The notes under the pieces: model-generated
The model's input: only the letters and a program-made list of their open reading frames with translations
Database searches by the model: none
What the model was told of the DNA's origin: nothing
In this document: positions 45,901 to 54,505 of the stretch, piece after piece
Position numbering within the stretch: the first letter of the stretch is position 1
Layout: every line of letters begins with the position of its first letter
Made by a program: the position numbers and the translations under genes
NCBI RefSeq assembly: GCF_003347595.2
Contig: NZ_QCZK02000035.1
Location: forward strand, 124,001-188,000
Length of the DNA stretch: 64,000 nucleotides
From: Botryobacter ruber
Lineage (GTDB): Bacteria; Bacteroidota; Bacteroidia; Cytophagales; Hymenobacteraceae
Direction of reading: 5' to 3'

Positions 45901-46369
45901 ACTGGGCGGAAGCTTCAGGGACTTCAGTATAAACGCACTGGTGCAGGCGGTGTCGGGTGTGCAGGGCCGCCTTACCAACCATGCCGGACATGCTTTCTTT
46001 ACAAACGATGGTAATGTGCAGCGCTGGCAGATGGAGGAAAGATGGACAGAAGCAAACCCGAATCCTGATGCAAAATATCCCCGGTTCGAGCTGGTGCCTA
46101 ACAGTGGCACCCCCAATACCGTGCTGTCAGATTACTGGGTATTAGATGCATCGTACATTAAACTAAGGAACATACAGTTAAGTTATGCGCTGTCTGCTGC
46201 TGCAGTTAAACGAGTAGGACTGGCCAACCTGCGTTTTAACCTTAGTGCTGAGAACCTGCTTACCCTTAGTAACTACAGGGAGGGTTGGGATCCTGAAATC
46301 AATGCCGGGTTCATCAACTACTATCCGATCATGGCTAATTATACTTTTGGCGTTACTGCTGGTTTTTAA
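42974..46369 (+). pseudogene. SusC-like TonB-dependent receptor with STN domain, interrupted by one in-frame TAG
   Basis: Residues 1-758 end at TAG 45248-45250. The same frame continues without a gap to TAA 46367-46369, and the combined length (about 1131 residues) fits SusC. Domains: signal peptide (to SNAQ), STN (about 45-115; LEQVLIKIKKQSGYNFLYNI), carboxypeptidase-like domain (VTGQVQDDKGEGLPGVSVRI), plug (VVVVGYGTQKKSEVIGSVSQ; GSRAANGVILITTKTG) and a beta-barrel. The stop falls in the barrel just before an NYGFGNSVNT stretch; a single C-to-T change from CAG would create it. It may be a true lesion, suppressed, or a sequence error. Without it, this is the receptor expected to signal through FecR. 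SusD follows directly. Confidence 0.85.
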
Positions 46370-48034
46370 ATGAATATGTGTATGGAAAAGATATATAAAA
46401 ATCGTTTTGGCAAAGTACCGGCGTTGTTCCTGCTGCTGCTGTTTGTGTCCGTTTCCTGTGAAAAGGAGTTAGATAAAAGTCCTCTGTCCAGTTTCTCCAA
46501 TACTACCTTCTGGACATCTGAGCAGAATACGCTGTTAGCGCTGACGGGTGTGTACAGGGGAAACCACCGGTATAATGGCGGAGATGTAAATCCGACTGAC
46601 TGGTGGTCTTATTCCGGATTGCTTTTTCCGGAAATGGCAACCGATAATGCCTATGACAGAAGAGGCGACAGCTCACCCTTGAACAGGCTGACAAACGGTA
46701 CGCTGGTAAATAACAACGGATTGCTGCAGCATTACTGGAGCAACAGCTATTCCAAAATTGCCCGGTGTAACTACTTTATGGAAAATGTTGTAAAAGCCCC
46801 GGTTTCTCAGGAAAAGCTTAAGCGTATGGTGGCTGAAGCTCGCTTTCTACGGGCTGCAGAATATTTTTACCTGTCCCAACACTTCGGCGCGGTACCGCTT
46901 GTAACCAAAGTGCTGACCGTAGATGAGGCCAACACCATAACAAAAACGTCGAAACAAGCGGTAGTCGAGTTTATTATCAGTGAATTTGCTGCTGCTGCTG
47001 CCGACCTGCCCCGTCATAAGGACATTCCTTCCGCTGAGTTTGGAAGAGCTTCTAAACAGGCTGCCCTTGCTTTTCAGGGAAGATCGGAACTGGCAGCCGG
47101 TAAATTTGCTGATGCGGCAAAGACCTACAAAGCCATCATCGATTTTAACGACAATATCATAGACCCCAACTACGAAAGCCTCTTCAACGGTTCAAATGAA
47201 ACCAGCAACGAGATAATCTTCAGCAGTGTGTTTGTGGAGAACCTGCTGGGCAACGCCCTGAGGCAAAAAACACATATGGCGGTGGCAGGAGGCTGGGTGT
47301 TCTTCTGCCCACTGGGCAATCTGGTGGAATCGTATGAGTTTACCGATGGCACCCCATTCTCCTTTTCAGATCCCAGGTATGACCACACCGATATCAGGAA
47401 GAACAGGGACCCGAGGCTTGGCTACACGATATTTGTAAATGGTGCTACGTTCGGTGGTTTAAAATATGTGAGCCACCCGGATTCAACTACGTCTGCTGAC
47501 CAGGTAACAAATGCAAAAGCTGCTACTCGCACAGGATATGCGCTGCGAAAGTATATGGTGGAGTCTTATGCCGGTGACCCGCAGCGGGTCGGCAATGATA
47601 TTCCCGTTATCAGGTACGCAGAGGTGCTGCTGAGCTACCTGGAAGCAAAGCTGGAAGCTGGAGATGCCATAGACCAGGGCTTGCTGGACGCTACCGTGAA
47701 TAAAGTAAGAGGTAGGGCCTCGGTAAACATGCCACCGGTAACAACTACCGATCCGGCAGCACTACGCATTATACTGCGCCGGGAGCGCAGAAATGAGCTC
47801 GCCTGCGAAGGCATCCGTTACTGGGACTTGCTACGCTGGGGTATAGCAGGAACAGTGCTGCAAGGCAGGTTTTTTGGAGCCCCTTTCCCAACAGCTAAAA
47901 CCCTACGAAAGGATGGCGCATTTGCAGATCCGGAAAAACGCTGGTTTGTGACCAAAAAAGCATTCAGGGTGGGGCAGGATGAAACCTGGCCTGTTCCGTT
48001 GGGTGAGGTGAATATCAATCCGAATCTTCAATAG
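46370..48034 (+). CDS. SusD/RagB family glycan-binding outer membrane lipoprotein
   Basis: The start codon touches the stop of the SusC frame; ATGs at 46376 and 46382 are alternatives. A lipoprotein signal ends at VSVSC (Cys30 from 46370). Typical SusD blocks follow: TTFWTSEQNTLLALTGVYRG, EARFLRAAEYFYLSQHFG, and near the C-terminus LRRERRNELACEGIRYWDLLRWG. It binds glycans at the cell surface as partner of the adjacent SusC. The frame is intact even though that of SusC is interrupted. A symmetric terminator at 48064 ends the transcript. Confidence 0.94.
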   Translation: MNMCMEKIYKNRFGKVPALFLLLLFVSVSCEKELDKSPLSSFSNTTFWTSEQNTLLALTGVYRGNHRYNGGDVNPTDWWSYSGLLFPEMATDNAYDRRGDSSPLNRLTNGTLVNNNGLLQHYWSNSYSKIARCNYFMENVVKAPVSQEKLKRMVAEARFLRAAEYFYLSQHFGAVPLVTKVLTVDEANTITKTSKQAVVEFIISEFAAAAADLPRHKDIPSAEFGRASKQAALAFQGRSELAAGKFADAAKTYKAIIDFNDNIIDPNYESLFNGSNETSNEIIFSSVFVENLLGNALRQKTHMAVAGGWVFFCPLGNLVESYEFTDGTPFSFSDPRYDHTDIRKNRDPRLGYTIFVNGATFGGLKYVSHPDSTTSADQVTNAKAATRTGYALRKYMVESYAGDPQRVGNDIPVIRYAEVLLSYLEAKLEAGDAIDQGLLDATVNKVRGRASVNMPPVTTTDPAALRIILRRERRNELACEGIRYWDLLRWGIAGTVLQGRFFGAPFPTAKTLRKDGAFADPEKRWFVTKKAFRVGQDETWPVPLGEVNINPNLQ

Positions 48035-48063
48035 TACATCCGGCACCTGTAACAGATGCTGCC

Positions 48064-48110
48064 ATAAAAGGAAAGCGGCTGCCGGATTCCGGTAGCCGCT
48101 TTCCTTTTAT
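48064..48110. terminator. Symmetric intrinsic terminator after SusD
   Basis: Arms of about 22 bp (ATAAAAGGAAAGCGGCT outward, CCGG inward) pair with one G-T and a three-base loop. The T-rich end CTTTCCTTTTAT lies on both strands, so it could stop transcription either way. The rest of the gap 48035-48439 holds no gene; the predicted operator is at 48258. Confidence 0.88.
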
Positions 48111-48257
48111 AGCAGGGTAGTCTCTTGCGCAGGCAAAGGTGGCTGTATCGGGTTGCCGGAATCTTCTGTAAAAACATGCAAACATTAGAGGCGCATAACA
48201 GGAGTACCTCTTTTTATTGTTCGGTTTGCTACTATTTGTTAGCCTTTTTGCTGCAAT

Positions 48258-48321
48258 ACACAATTGTTACAGCATAAACTAAAATAGTTATAAGCCTCCT
48301 GCGCCTGGATACTTAATATTG
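48258..48321 (+). promoter_or_regulatory. Predicted operator and promoter of the second GH127-like gene (site 5 of 5)
   Basis: Half-sites ACACAATTGTTACAG (48258) and CTAAAATAGTTATAAG (48279) are 21 bp apart. TAATATTG begins at 48314, 35 bp after the second half-site. The box is identical to that at 32931. The gene starts at 48440. Confidence 0.68.
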
Positions 48322-48439
48322 TTTTACTGCTGGTCCTGAAGGTTCAGCAGCTTATACCTGTGGTAGCAGAAACATGGCTGCCGGGTAAGCCGGCATTTTT
48401 AAGGCTGATAGGCCGCGCATAATTTTTTAATATATACTT

Positions 48440-50425
48440 ATGAAAAAAGGAATACTTTTCGGTTTGTTAGTGCTGTTTGCCGGGCTTGTTGCATTCAAGC
48501 CCGACGACCAGGTAAATTTAAAAGGTTTTAAACTTTTAAGGCTGAGCGAAGTGGAGGCAGGCGGCTGGCTCCGGAACCTGGTGGAACGGGACATGACCCA
48601 GGGTTACCTGTCTGCTATTGACAAGATGCAGCCTACCATGAAGCACAAGGTATTCGGGCCGGATAAGGTGACCAACTTCGATATCGACAAAAAAGGAGAT
48701 TACACGATACGGAAAACAACCTGGTGGTGGGGCGAACACGAAGGCTACTTTGCCGACCTGGTGGTGCGGAGTGCTTTCATAACCGGCAATCCGAAACTGA
48801 TCCAGAAAGCAGATTCCATTGTGAACTATGTGCTGCAGCACCAGGAGGAAGACGGTTACATTGGTATCTACAAAAAAAGCCATCGCCTGAGTATGCTCAA
48901 AGGCGAAAACGGGGAGCTCTGGACGCAAAGCCGCATCCTGAATGCCCTTATTTCCTACTATGAGTTCACGGGGAAAAAAGAGGTGTTGGATGCCGTAGAA
49001 AAAGCGGCAAAGCTGACCATGTCGCACTATGGCCCGGGTAAATCCTACTTCCAGATTCCCGGAAACAACGGGGGCGGAACAGCACATGGCCTCATGTTTA
49101 TCGAAACCATGGAAATGCTGCACACGCTTACCGGCGATAAAGCCTATGCCGACTTCGCCTTCTGGCTCTACAACGACTATTCCACCAGCAAAATTACCAA
49201 CAACCGTGATAACCAGCTGGAGAAACTGCTCGACCGTGACCTGCTTTTCGAAGAACATGGTGCCCACATTGTAGAGCACATGCGGGCGGTGCTCTGGTTG
49301 TCGACCCAGACAAACGATCCACGCTATAAGACCGCCTTCGACAACATTTTTTACAAGCTGAACGGGTCTACGGTGCCAAGCGGTGCCCTGGTGAGTGACG
49401 AACTGGTGAAGAAACGCCCGGGCGACCCGAACAATTACTATGAGTTCTGTACCATGACCGAACGGGTGATCAGTACCTTCTCCGGTATGCAGAAATCGGG
49501 CAGGGCCGACCTGGCCGATGAAATCGAGGATATTGTGTTTAATGCAGCACAGGGCGCACGCTTTGCCGATATGTCCAGCACCTCGTATCTCTCTACCGAC
49601 AACAAGCTGGAGGTAAAAGCTTTCCACAACAACCACCGCTACCAGCACTCGGCCAACAACAACCCAGCCTGCTGCAACCTGAACGCCGGCAAACTGTACC
49701 CTTACTTTGTGAGCAACCTCTGGATGAAAACCCAGGACGAAAAAGGACTGGTGGCCACAGCCTATGGTCCGTCTAAAGTAACTACTACCGTGAATGGCGC
49801 TAAGGTAACAGTAGAGGAAGTAACAAATTACCCTTTCGAAAACCAGGTGACTTTCAAGGTACAGACAGACAGACCTGCCGAGTTTTCCATCATCTGCCGC
49901 AAACCGGGTTGGGCCGATAATATGAAGGTGAAGGCAGGTGGCGCCAGCACCAGTACCCGGGACGGCTACTACATCTTCACCAAAAAATGGAAATCAGGGG
50001 ATAAGGTTACGGTAAGCTTCGAGAGCAGTGTGAAGCCCCTGCGGGCTGTAAACGGCGATACTTACCTGCGCAAGGGGGCGCTGCTGTACGCCCTGCCTAT
50101 CGAGGAGGTGCGCGACACGGTAAAGACATTCCGCAAAGGCTTCTATCATTTCAACCTGTTTCCGAAAGACAGAGCAGCAGCCGAAAAAATCTTCAGCGAT
50201 TATAAACTGGTCGTGAACCCAAAAGCCAAAGACAGCGGTCTGAAAGTAATTAAAAACCGCTCTGCCAGCACCAGTTTCCCCTGGGATGTGCCGCACCACT
50301 ACCTGCTGGCAACCTTTGAGGCCAACGGAGAAGTGAAGACCGAAAAGCTGTACCCGATGGGTTCTACGATTCTCCGGAAGGTTTCTTTCCCCACTAATAA
50401 CACGGCCGCAGCTAAAAGGCAGTAG
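48440..50425 (+). CDS. GH127-like glycoside hydrolase (beta-L-arabinofuranosidase superfamily), paralog of 30669
   Basis: The 661-residue exported protein aligns with the product of 30669 along its whole length. Shared stretches include KGDYTIRKTTWWWGEHEGY, LYNDYSTSKITNN, and NLWMKTQDEKGLVATA. The Cys/Glu zinc site is intact: Glu335 and Cys337 in YEFCTMTER and Cys411/Cys412 in NPACCNLNAGKLYP. Substitutions lie mostly outside the core, so the two copies may differ in linkage or substituent preference. It is preceded by an operator of the shared type. Palindrome B separates it from the next sulfatase. A loose GCAGCAGC hairpin near 50436-50475 may serve as its terminator. Confidence 0.88.
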   Translation: MKKGILFGLLVLFAGLVAFKPDDQVNLKGFKLLRLSEVEAGGWLRNLVERDMTQGYLSAIDKMQPTMKHKVFGPDKVTNFDIDKKGDYTIRKTTWWWGEHEGYFADLVVRSAFITGNPKLIQKADSIVNYVLQHQEEDGYIGIYKKSHRLSMLKGENGELWTQSRILNALISYYEFTGKKEVLDAVEKAAKLTMSHYGPGKSYFQIPGNNGGGTAHGLMFIETMEMLHTLTGDKAYADFAFWLYNDYSTSKITNNRDNQLEKLLDRDLLFEEHGAHIVEHMRAVLWLSTQTNDPRYKTAFDNIFYKLNGSTVPSGALVSDELVKKRPGDPNNYYEFCTMTERVISTFSGMQKSGRADLADEIEDIVFNAAQGARFADMSSTSYLSTDNKLEVKAFHNNHRYQHSANNNPACCNLNAGKLYPYFVSNLWMKTQDEKGLVATAYGPSKVTTTVNGAKVTVEEVTNYPFENQVTFKVQTDRPAEFSIICRKPGWADNMKVKAGGASTSTRDGYYIFTKKWKSGDKVTVSFESSVKPLRAVNGDTYLRKGALLYALPIEEVRDTVKTFRKGFYHFNLFPKDRAAAEKIFSDYKLVVNPKAKDSGLKVIKNRSASTSFPWDVPHHYLLATFEANGEVKTEKLYPMGSTILRKVSFPTNNTAAAKRQ

Positions 50426-50523
50426 CTTTTAAATGCAGCAGCGGTTTGCACTACGGGTGGTATCTGCTGCTGCTTTATTTAACCGAATCGACAAAGTGCA
50501 AACCTTTTAGCTTTAGCAGCAGT

Positions 50524-50833
50524 GTCCCCCTTTGGAGGCTAATCTTGTAGGGAAATTTATCTGTAGCTGCGACCATTGCCTTTGCTCCTAAAAAAGCAAA
50601 AAAACTGCTTCAAGTTTAGCGCAGCGTAACTTGGAGCTCTTTATTATGAAAGCTTTCAGCTTTCGTGCCTGCGCATGCCAGCTTTTATAGACACGCAAGT
50701 TGAAAACTTGCCGGATGAAAAGCTCCAAGTTACGCTGCGCTAAACTTGAAGCAGTTCTTGCACAGTTAACGAGCTAAGGTAATGGTTGCAAAACAGACAA
50801 TTTTTCCCTACAAGATTAGCTTCAAAGGGGGAC
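50524..50833. repeat. Nested palindromic element B
   Basis: Same plan as element A. Outer arms are 50524-50556 and 50801-50833 (about 33 bp, small differences), and middle arms 50605-50638 and 50721-50754 pair perfectly over 34 bp. The inner arms near 50650-50667 and 50693-50710 are weaker. Between the outer and middle arms lies a minus-strand copy of the interspersed motif (50560-50588, GCGACCATTGCCTTTGCTCC), with an imperfect mirror at 50771-50797. The element fills most of the gap 50426-50865, which holds no gene. Confidence 0.85.
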
Positions 50834-50865
50834 AAAAAAATTCAGTTTTTTAAAACAACGGAAGT

Positions 50866-52446
50866 ATGAAGAGATTACGTTTTCTGAAAAAAGCAGGTGC
50901 CGTTGCGGCCTGTATAGGTGGCGCTGTTGCAGCTTCTCTGTTTCATGTGCCGGCGGCACAGGCGCAGGCGAAAACACAGCAAAAGCCAAATATCATCTTC
51001 ATCATGTCCGACGACCATGCCCTGCAGGCCATCAGCGCCTACAGCCCGGACCTGATTAAAACGCCCAACATCGACCGGATTGCGCAGGAGGGAGCGCTGC
51101 TGCGGAATGCTTTTGTGACCAACTCCATCTGCGGACCCAGCAGGGCCGTTATCCTGACCGGCAAGTATTCGCACATCAACGGCTTTACCGACAACCAGGA
51201 CCGTTTCAACAGCAAACAGCAGACATTCCCGCATCTCCTGAAAGCAAACGGCTACAGCACCGCTATTGTGGGCAAATGGCACCTCAACAGCACTCCCGAC
51301 GGCTTCGACTACTGGAATATCCTCCCCGGACAAGGCGATTATTACAACCCCCGCTTCATCAACATGGGCCAGGACACCGTGTACAACGGCTATGTAACCG
51401 ACGTCACCACCGACCTGGCATTAAGCTGGATAGATGCGCACAAGCAGAAGCCCTTTATGCTGATGCTGCACCAGAAGGCTCCGCACCGCAACCAGATGCC
51501 GCCGCTCGAGAACCTGGAGCTCTTCAACGACCGCAAGTTTCCGATGCCCGCCAGCTTCTACGACGATTACAAGGACCGTCCGGCCCTGCAGCGGCAGCAG
51601 ATCAGTATGCGAAACAACCTGGACATCGACCACGACACCAAAGTGCCCTGCAATGGCTGCACTCCGAAGAAGGGAGAAAAATGGGCGCCCAGGAATTACA
51701 TGCGGGAAATTAACCGCATGACGCCCCAGCAACGGGAGGTATGGAACAAAGCCTACCGGAAAGAACAGGAGGAATTTGCCAAACTCAAGACCACAGAAGA
51801 ACGGGTGAAATGGCAGTACCAGCGGTACATGGAAGATTACCTGCGCTGCATCAAGTCCGTGGACGATAACGTGGGCCGGGTGCTGCAATACCTCGAAGCA
51901 AATGGCCTGGCCGACAACACCATCATCATCTACACCTCCGACCAGGGCGCTTACCTGGGCGAGCACGGCCTCTACGACAAACGCTTTATGTACGAAGAAT
52001 CGTTGCGCACGCCCATGATGATTCGCTACCCGGCCGGCATTAAACCGGCACAAAAAGTAAATGAGTACGTGCTGAACCTCGACATCGGTCCCACGCTGCT
52101 CGATTTTGCAGGCATCCAGGTACCCGGTGATATGCAGGGCGAATCGATGAAGCAGGTACTGACCGGGCAGCCGGTAAATAACTGGCGCGACAAAATCTAC
52201 TACCACTACTACGGCAAATCGTTCGGGCTCACGGCCCACTACGGCATCCGGACTTCGCAGTACAAACTCATTCGCTTTTACGACCCCATCAGCACCTGGG
52301 AGTTGTATGACCTGGCAAAGGACCCGCAGGAGATGAAGAACCTGTACAACGACCCGAAATACGCAAAGGTAGCAGCAAAACTGAAAGCAGAGCTGGCGGA
52401 ACTGCAGCAGAAATACAAAGACCCCCAGCCCCTGGCCAATAAATAA
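50866..52446 (+). CDS. Sulfatase, S1 family, N-acetylglucosamine-6-sulfatase-like (S1_11 branch suspected)
   Basis: The 526-residue protein has a signal peptide ending AQAQA. The metal block is NIIFIMSDDHALQAISAYSP, in which SDDH and its context match GlcNAc-6-O-sulfatases such as BT4656. The formylglycine site is ICGPSRAVILTG (Cys89). VGKWHLNS, DDNVGRVLQYLEANGLADNT and SDQGAYLGEHGLYDKRFMYE follow, the last being a typical substrate-pocket block of that branch. A cysteine pair (VPCNGCTPKKG) lies mid-protein. The gene is first after palindrome B, with no clear promoter box seen, and is followed by a motif copy in the 99-base gap to the next sulfatase. Confidence 0.94.
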   Translation: MKRLRFLKKAGAVAACIGGAVAASLFHVPAAQAQAKTQQKPNIIFIMSDDHALQAISAYSPDLIKTPNIDRIAQEGALLRNAFVTNSICGPSRAVILTGKYSHINGFTDNQDRFNSKQQTFPHLLKANGYSTAIVGKWHLNSTPDGFDYWNILPGQGDYYNPRFINMGQDTVYNGYVTDVTTDLALSWIDAHKQKPFMLMLHQKAPHRNQMPPLENLELFNDRKFPMPASFYDDYKDRPALQRQQISMRNNLDIDHDTKVPCNGCTPKKGEKWAPRNYMREINRMTPQQREVWNKAYRKEQEEFAKLKTTEERVKWQYQRYMEDYLRCIKSVDDNVGRVLQYLEANGLADNTIIIYTSDQGAYLGEHGLYDKRFMYEESLRTPMMIRYPAGIKPAQKVNEYVLNLDIGPTLLDFAGIQVPGDMQGESMKQVLTGQPVNNWRDKIYYHYYGKSFGLTAHYGIRTSQYKLIRFYDPISTWELYDLAKDPQEMKNLYNDPKYAKVAAKLKAELAELQQKYKDPQPLANK

Positions 52447-52478
52447 GCAGCAGAGGCAATGGTGGCAGGTGCAGAACC
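52446..52478 (+). repeat. Interspersed intergenic motif copy
   Basis: This is the best match to the consensus. AGAGGCAATGGTGGCAGGTG begins six bases after the stop codon and is followed by CAGAACC and seven T's. Confidence 0.7.
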
Positions 52479-52545
52479 TTTTTTTGGGGTATGCTGCACA
52501 AATCCGAAAGAGAGGAAATAGAAAAAATCGATTAATCTGAAAGGT

Positions 52546-54414
52546 ATGCTTAGAAGTTTGTTTGTTCTGTTCTTTTGCATGGCATGCTTCCTGAGTGTGT
52601 GGGCGCAGCAAACCAAAGACCGGCCCAATATCCTCTGGATTGTGAGTGAAGACAACAGTCCGCTTCTGGGTTGCTATGGTGATAAATTCGCCACCACCCC
52701 CAACCTGGACAAACTTGCAAAGGAGGGGGTGCTGTACCGGAATGCTTTCGCGTCGGGGCCGGCCTGTGCCATCTCCCGCACTACCCTCATTACGGGCATG
52801 TATGCCACTAGCATGGGCACCGAACAAATGCGCAGCACCTATCCCATTCCGACATTTATTAAATTCTACCCCAAATATTTGCAGGAGGCGGGCTATTATA
52901 CCACCAACAACGGCAAGGAAGATTATAACATCGCCAAAAAGCCGGGCCTCTGGGACCGTAAGATATGGGACGAATCCAGTAACAAGGCCACCTATAAAAA
53001 CCGCCAGCCGGGGCAGCCGTTTTTCGCCATATTTAATTTGAGCGTGTCACATGAGAGCAGCATTCACAGGCAGGCTGCCACGCTGAAGCACGACCCGGAG
53101 AAAGTGCAGCTTCCGCCTTACCACCCGGCTACACCCGAGATGAAGCACGATTGGGCGCTCTACTACGACAAAGTACAGGCCATGGACCAGCAGGTAGGCA
53201 AATTGCTCCGGGAGCTGGAAGAGGCAGGACTGGCGGAGAATACCATCGTGTTCTACTACAGCGACCACGGCGGTGTATTGGCGCGCAGCAAGCGGTTCAT
53301 GAACGATTCCGGGCTACGCGTGCCGCTGCTCATCCGGTTTCCGAAGAAATATGCCCACCTGGCTCCCGGTAAACCCGGTTCGGAAACCGACCGGGTGGTG
53401 TCGTTTATAGATTTTGCGCCAACCATTTTCAGCCTGGCGGGCATCAGGGTTCCCGGCCATATGCAGGGCAAGCCTTTCCTGGGAGAGCAACAGGCCCCGG
53501 AAAAGGAATTTGCTTTCTCGTTCCGGGGAAGAATAGACGAGCGCGACGAACTGATTCGCTCTGTCCGGGACAAAAAATACCGCTACGTACGGAATTTCCT
53601 TCCGCATAAGCCTTACGGGTTGCGCAACGAATATTTATGGCGGGCGCCTTCCATCGGGTCCTGGGAAAAGAGCTACAAGGCCGGAACTTTAAATGCGATA
53701 CAAGCAGCGTTCTGGCAGCCAAAGCCCACCGAGGAGTTGTATGACGTAACCGCTGACCCGCACAACATCCACAACCTGGCCGGGGACAAAAAGTACCGCG
53801 AAGTGCTGGAAAAAATGCGCAAAGCCACCCACGATATGATGCTCCAAAGCAGGGATGCCGGTTTTATTCCGGAGGCCATGCGGGTGGAAATCTCCAAGAC
53901 AGGCACCAGTTATGATTACGCGCGAAGCGCAGCTTATCCGCTGGAGAAAATACTCGAAACTGCTGAAATGGCTACCACCCGTGATGCCGGGCACCTGAAA
54001 CAGCTGACCGAACGGCTGTCAGACAAAAGCCCCATCGTGCGGTACTGGAGTGCAAACGGCTGTATTATCCTGGGCAGGCAGGCGCAAGCGGCCAAACCTG
54101 AACTGACGAAACTGCTGAACGACCCGGAACCATCGGTCCGTATCGCGGCGGCCGAAGCTTTGTATGGGCTGGGGGAAAAGACGGACGTGCTGCAGGTGCT
54201 TACCCAATCCCTTACCAGTGAAAACGACTTTGTGCGCGTGCATGCCTTAACGGTGCTCGAGACAATGGAAAAAGATGCCCAGCCCGCCTTGCCTGCCATC
54301 AAACAGATTGCAGCGTCTTCTGAAAGCAAAAAGAAAGGCAGCATTGCAGCGCACGATGTGCAGGTGGCCACGCACATTATCACCAGGTTCAGGGAAGGAT
54401 TTGCCAAACGGTAG
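52546..54414 (+). CDS. Sulfatase, S1 family, heparan N-sulfatase-like, with C-terminal HEAT repeats and an atypical CAISR motif
   Basis: The 622-residue exported protein has metal block NILWIVSEDNSPLLGCYGD, as in sulfoglucosamine sulfohydrolases, and NNGKEDYN in place of GKWH. The formylglycine site reads ACAISRTTLITG (Cys74): Ile occupies the position that is Pro or Ala in the CxPxR recognition motif. FYYSDHGGVLARSKRFMNDS follows the usual branch pattern. Residues about 465-620 are HEAT repeats (LTERLSDKSPIVRYWSANGC, LLNDPEPSVRIAAAEALYGL, DFVRVHALTVLETM), a protein or glycan contact surface. Whether the Cys is converted is uncertain. GH2 follows after 91 bases. Confidence 0.9.
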   Translation: MLRSLFVLFFCMACFLSVWAQQTKDRPNILWIVSEDNSPLLGCYGDKFATTPNLDKLAKEGVLYRNAFASGPACAISRTTLITGMYATSMGTEQMRSTYPIPTFIKFYPKYLQEAGYYTTNNGKEDYNIAKKPGLWDRKIWDESSNKATYKNRQPGQPFFAIFNLSVSHESSIHRQAATLKHDPEKVQLPPYHPATPEMKHDWALYYDKVQAMDQQVGKLLRELEEAGLAENTIVFYYSDHGGVLARSKRFMNDSGLRVPLLIRFPKKYAHLAPGKPGSETDRVVSFIDFAPTIFSLAGIRVPGHMQGKPFLGEQQAPEKEFAFSFRGRIDERDELIRSVRDKKYRYVRNFLPHKPYGLRNEYLWRAPSIGSWEKSYKAGTLNAIQAAFWQPKPTEELYDVTADPHNIHNLAGDKKYREVLEKMRKATHDMMLQSRDAGFIPEAMRVEISKTGTSYDYARSAAYPLEKILETAEMATTRDAGHLKQLTERLSDKSPIVRYWSANGCIILGRQAQAAKPELTKLLNDPEPSVRIAAAEALYGLGEKTDVLQVLTQSLTSENDFVRVHALTVLETMEKDAQPALPAIKQIAASSESKKKGSIAAHDVQVATHIITRFREGFAKR

Positions 54415-54505
54415 CCCCAGAGGTCATTAGTTCGGCTAAGTGTGTAGCGGAAAGGTGAAAAGGAATTGCAAAGCATCAAACAAGTTAAAAATATTCAGAA
54501 GTAGC

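Noticed and set aside
4558..52478. Interspersed motif as a CRISPR repeat
   Set aside because: Copies are scattered over 48 kb in both orientations with no regular spacers and no cas genes.
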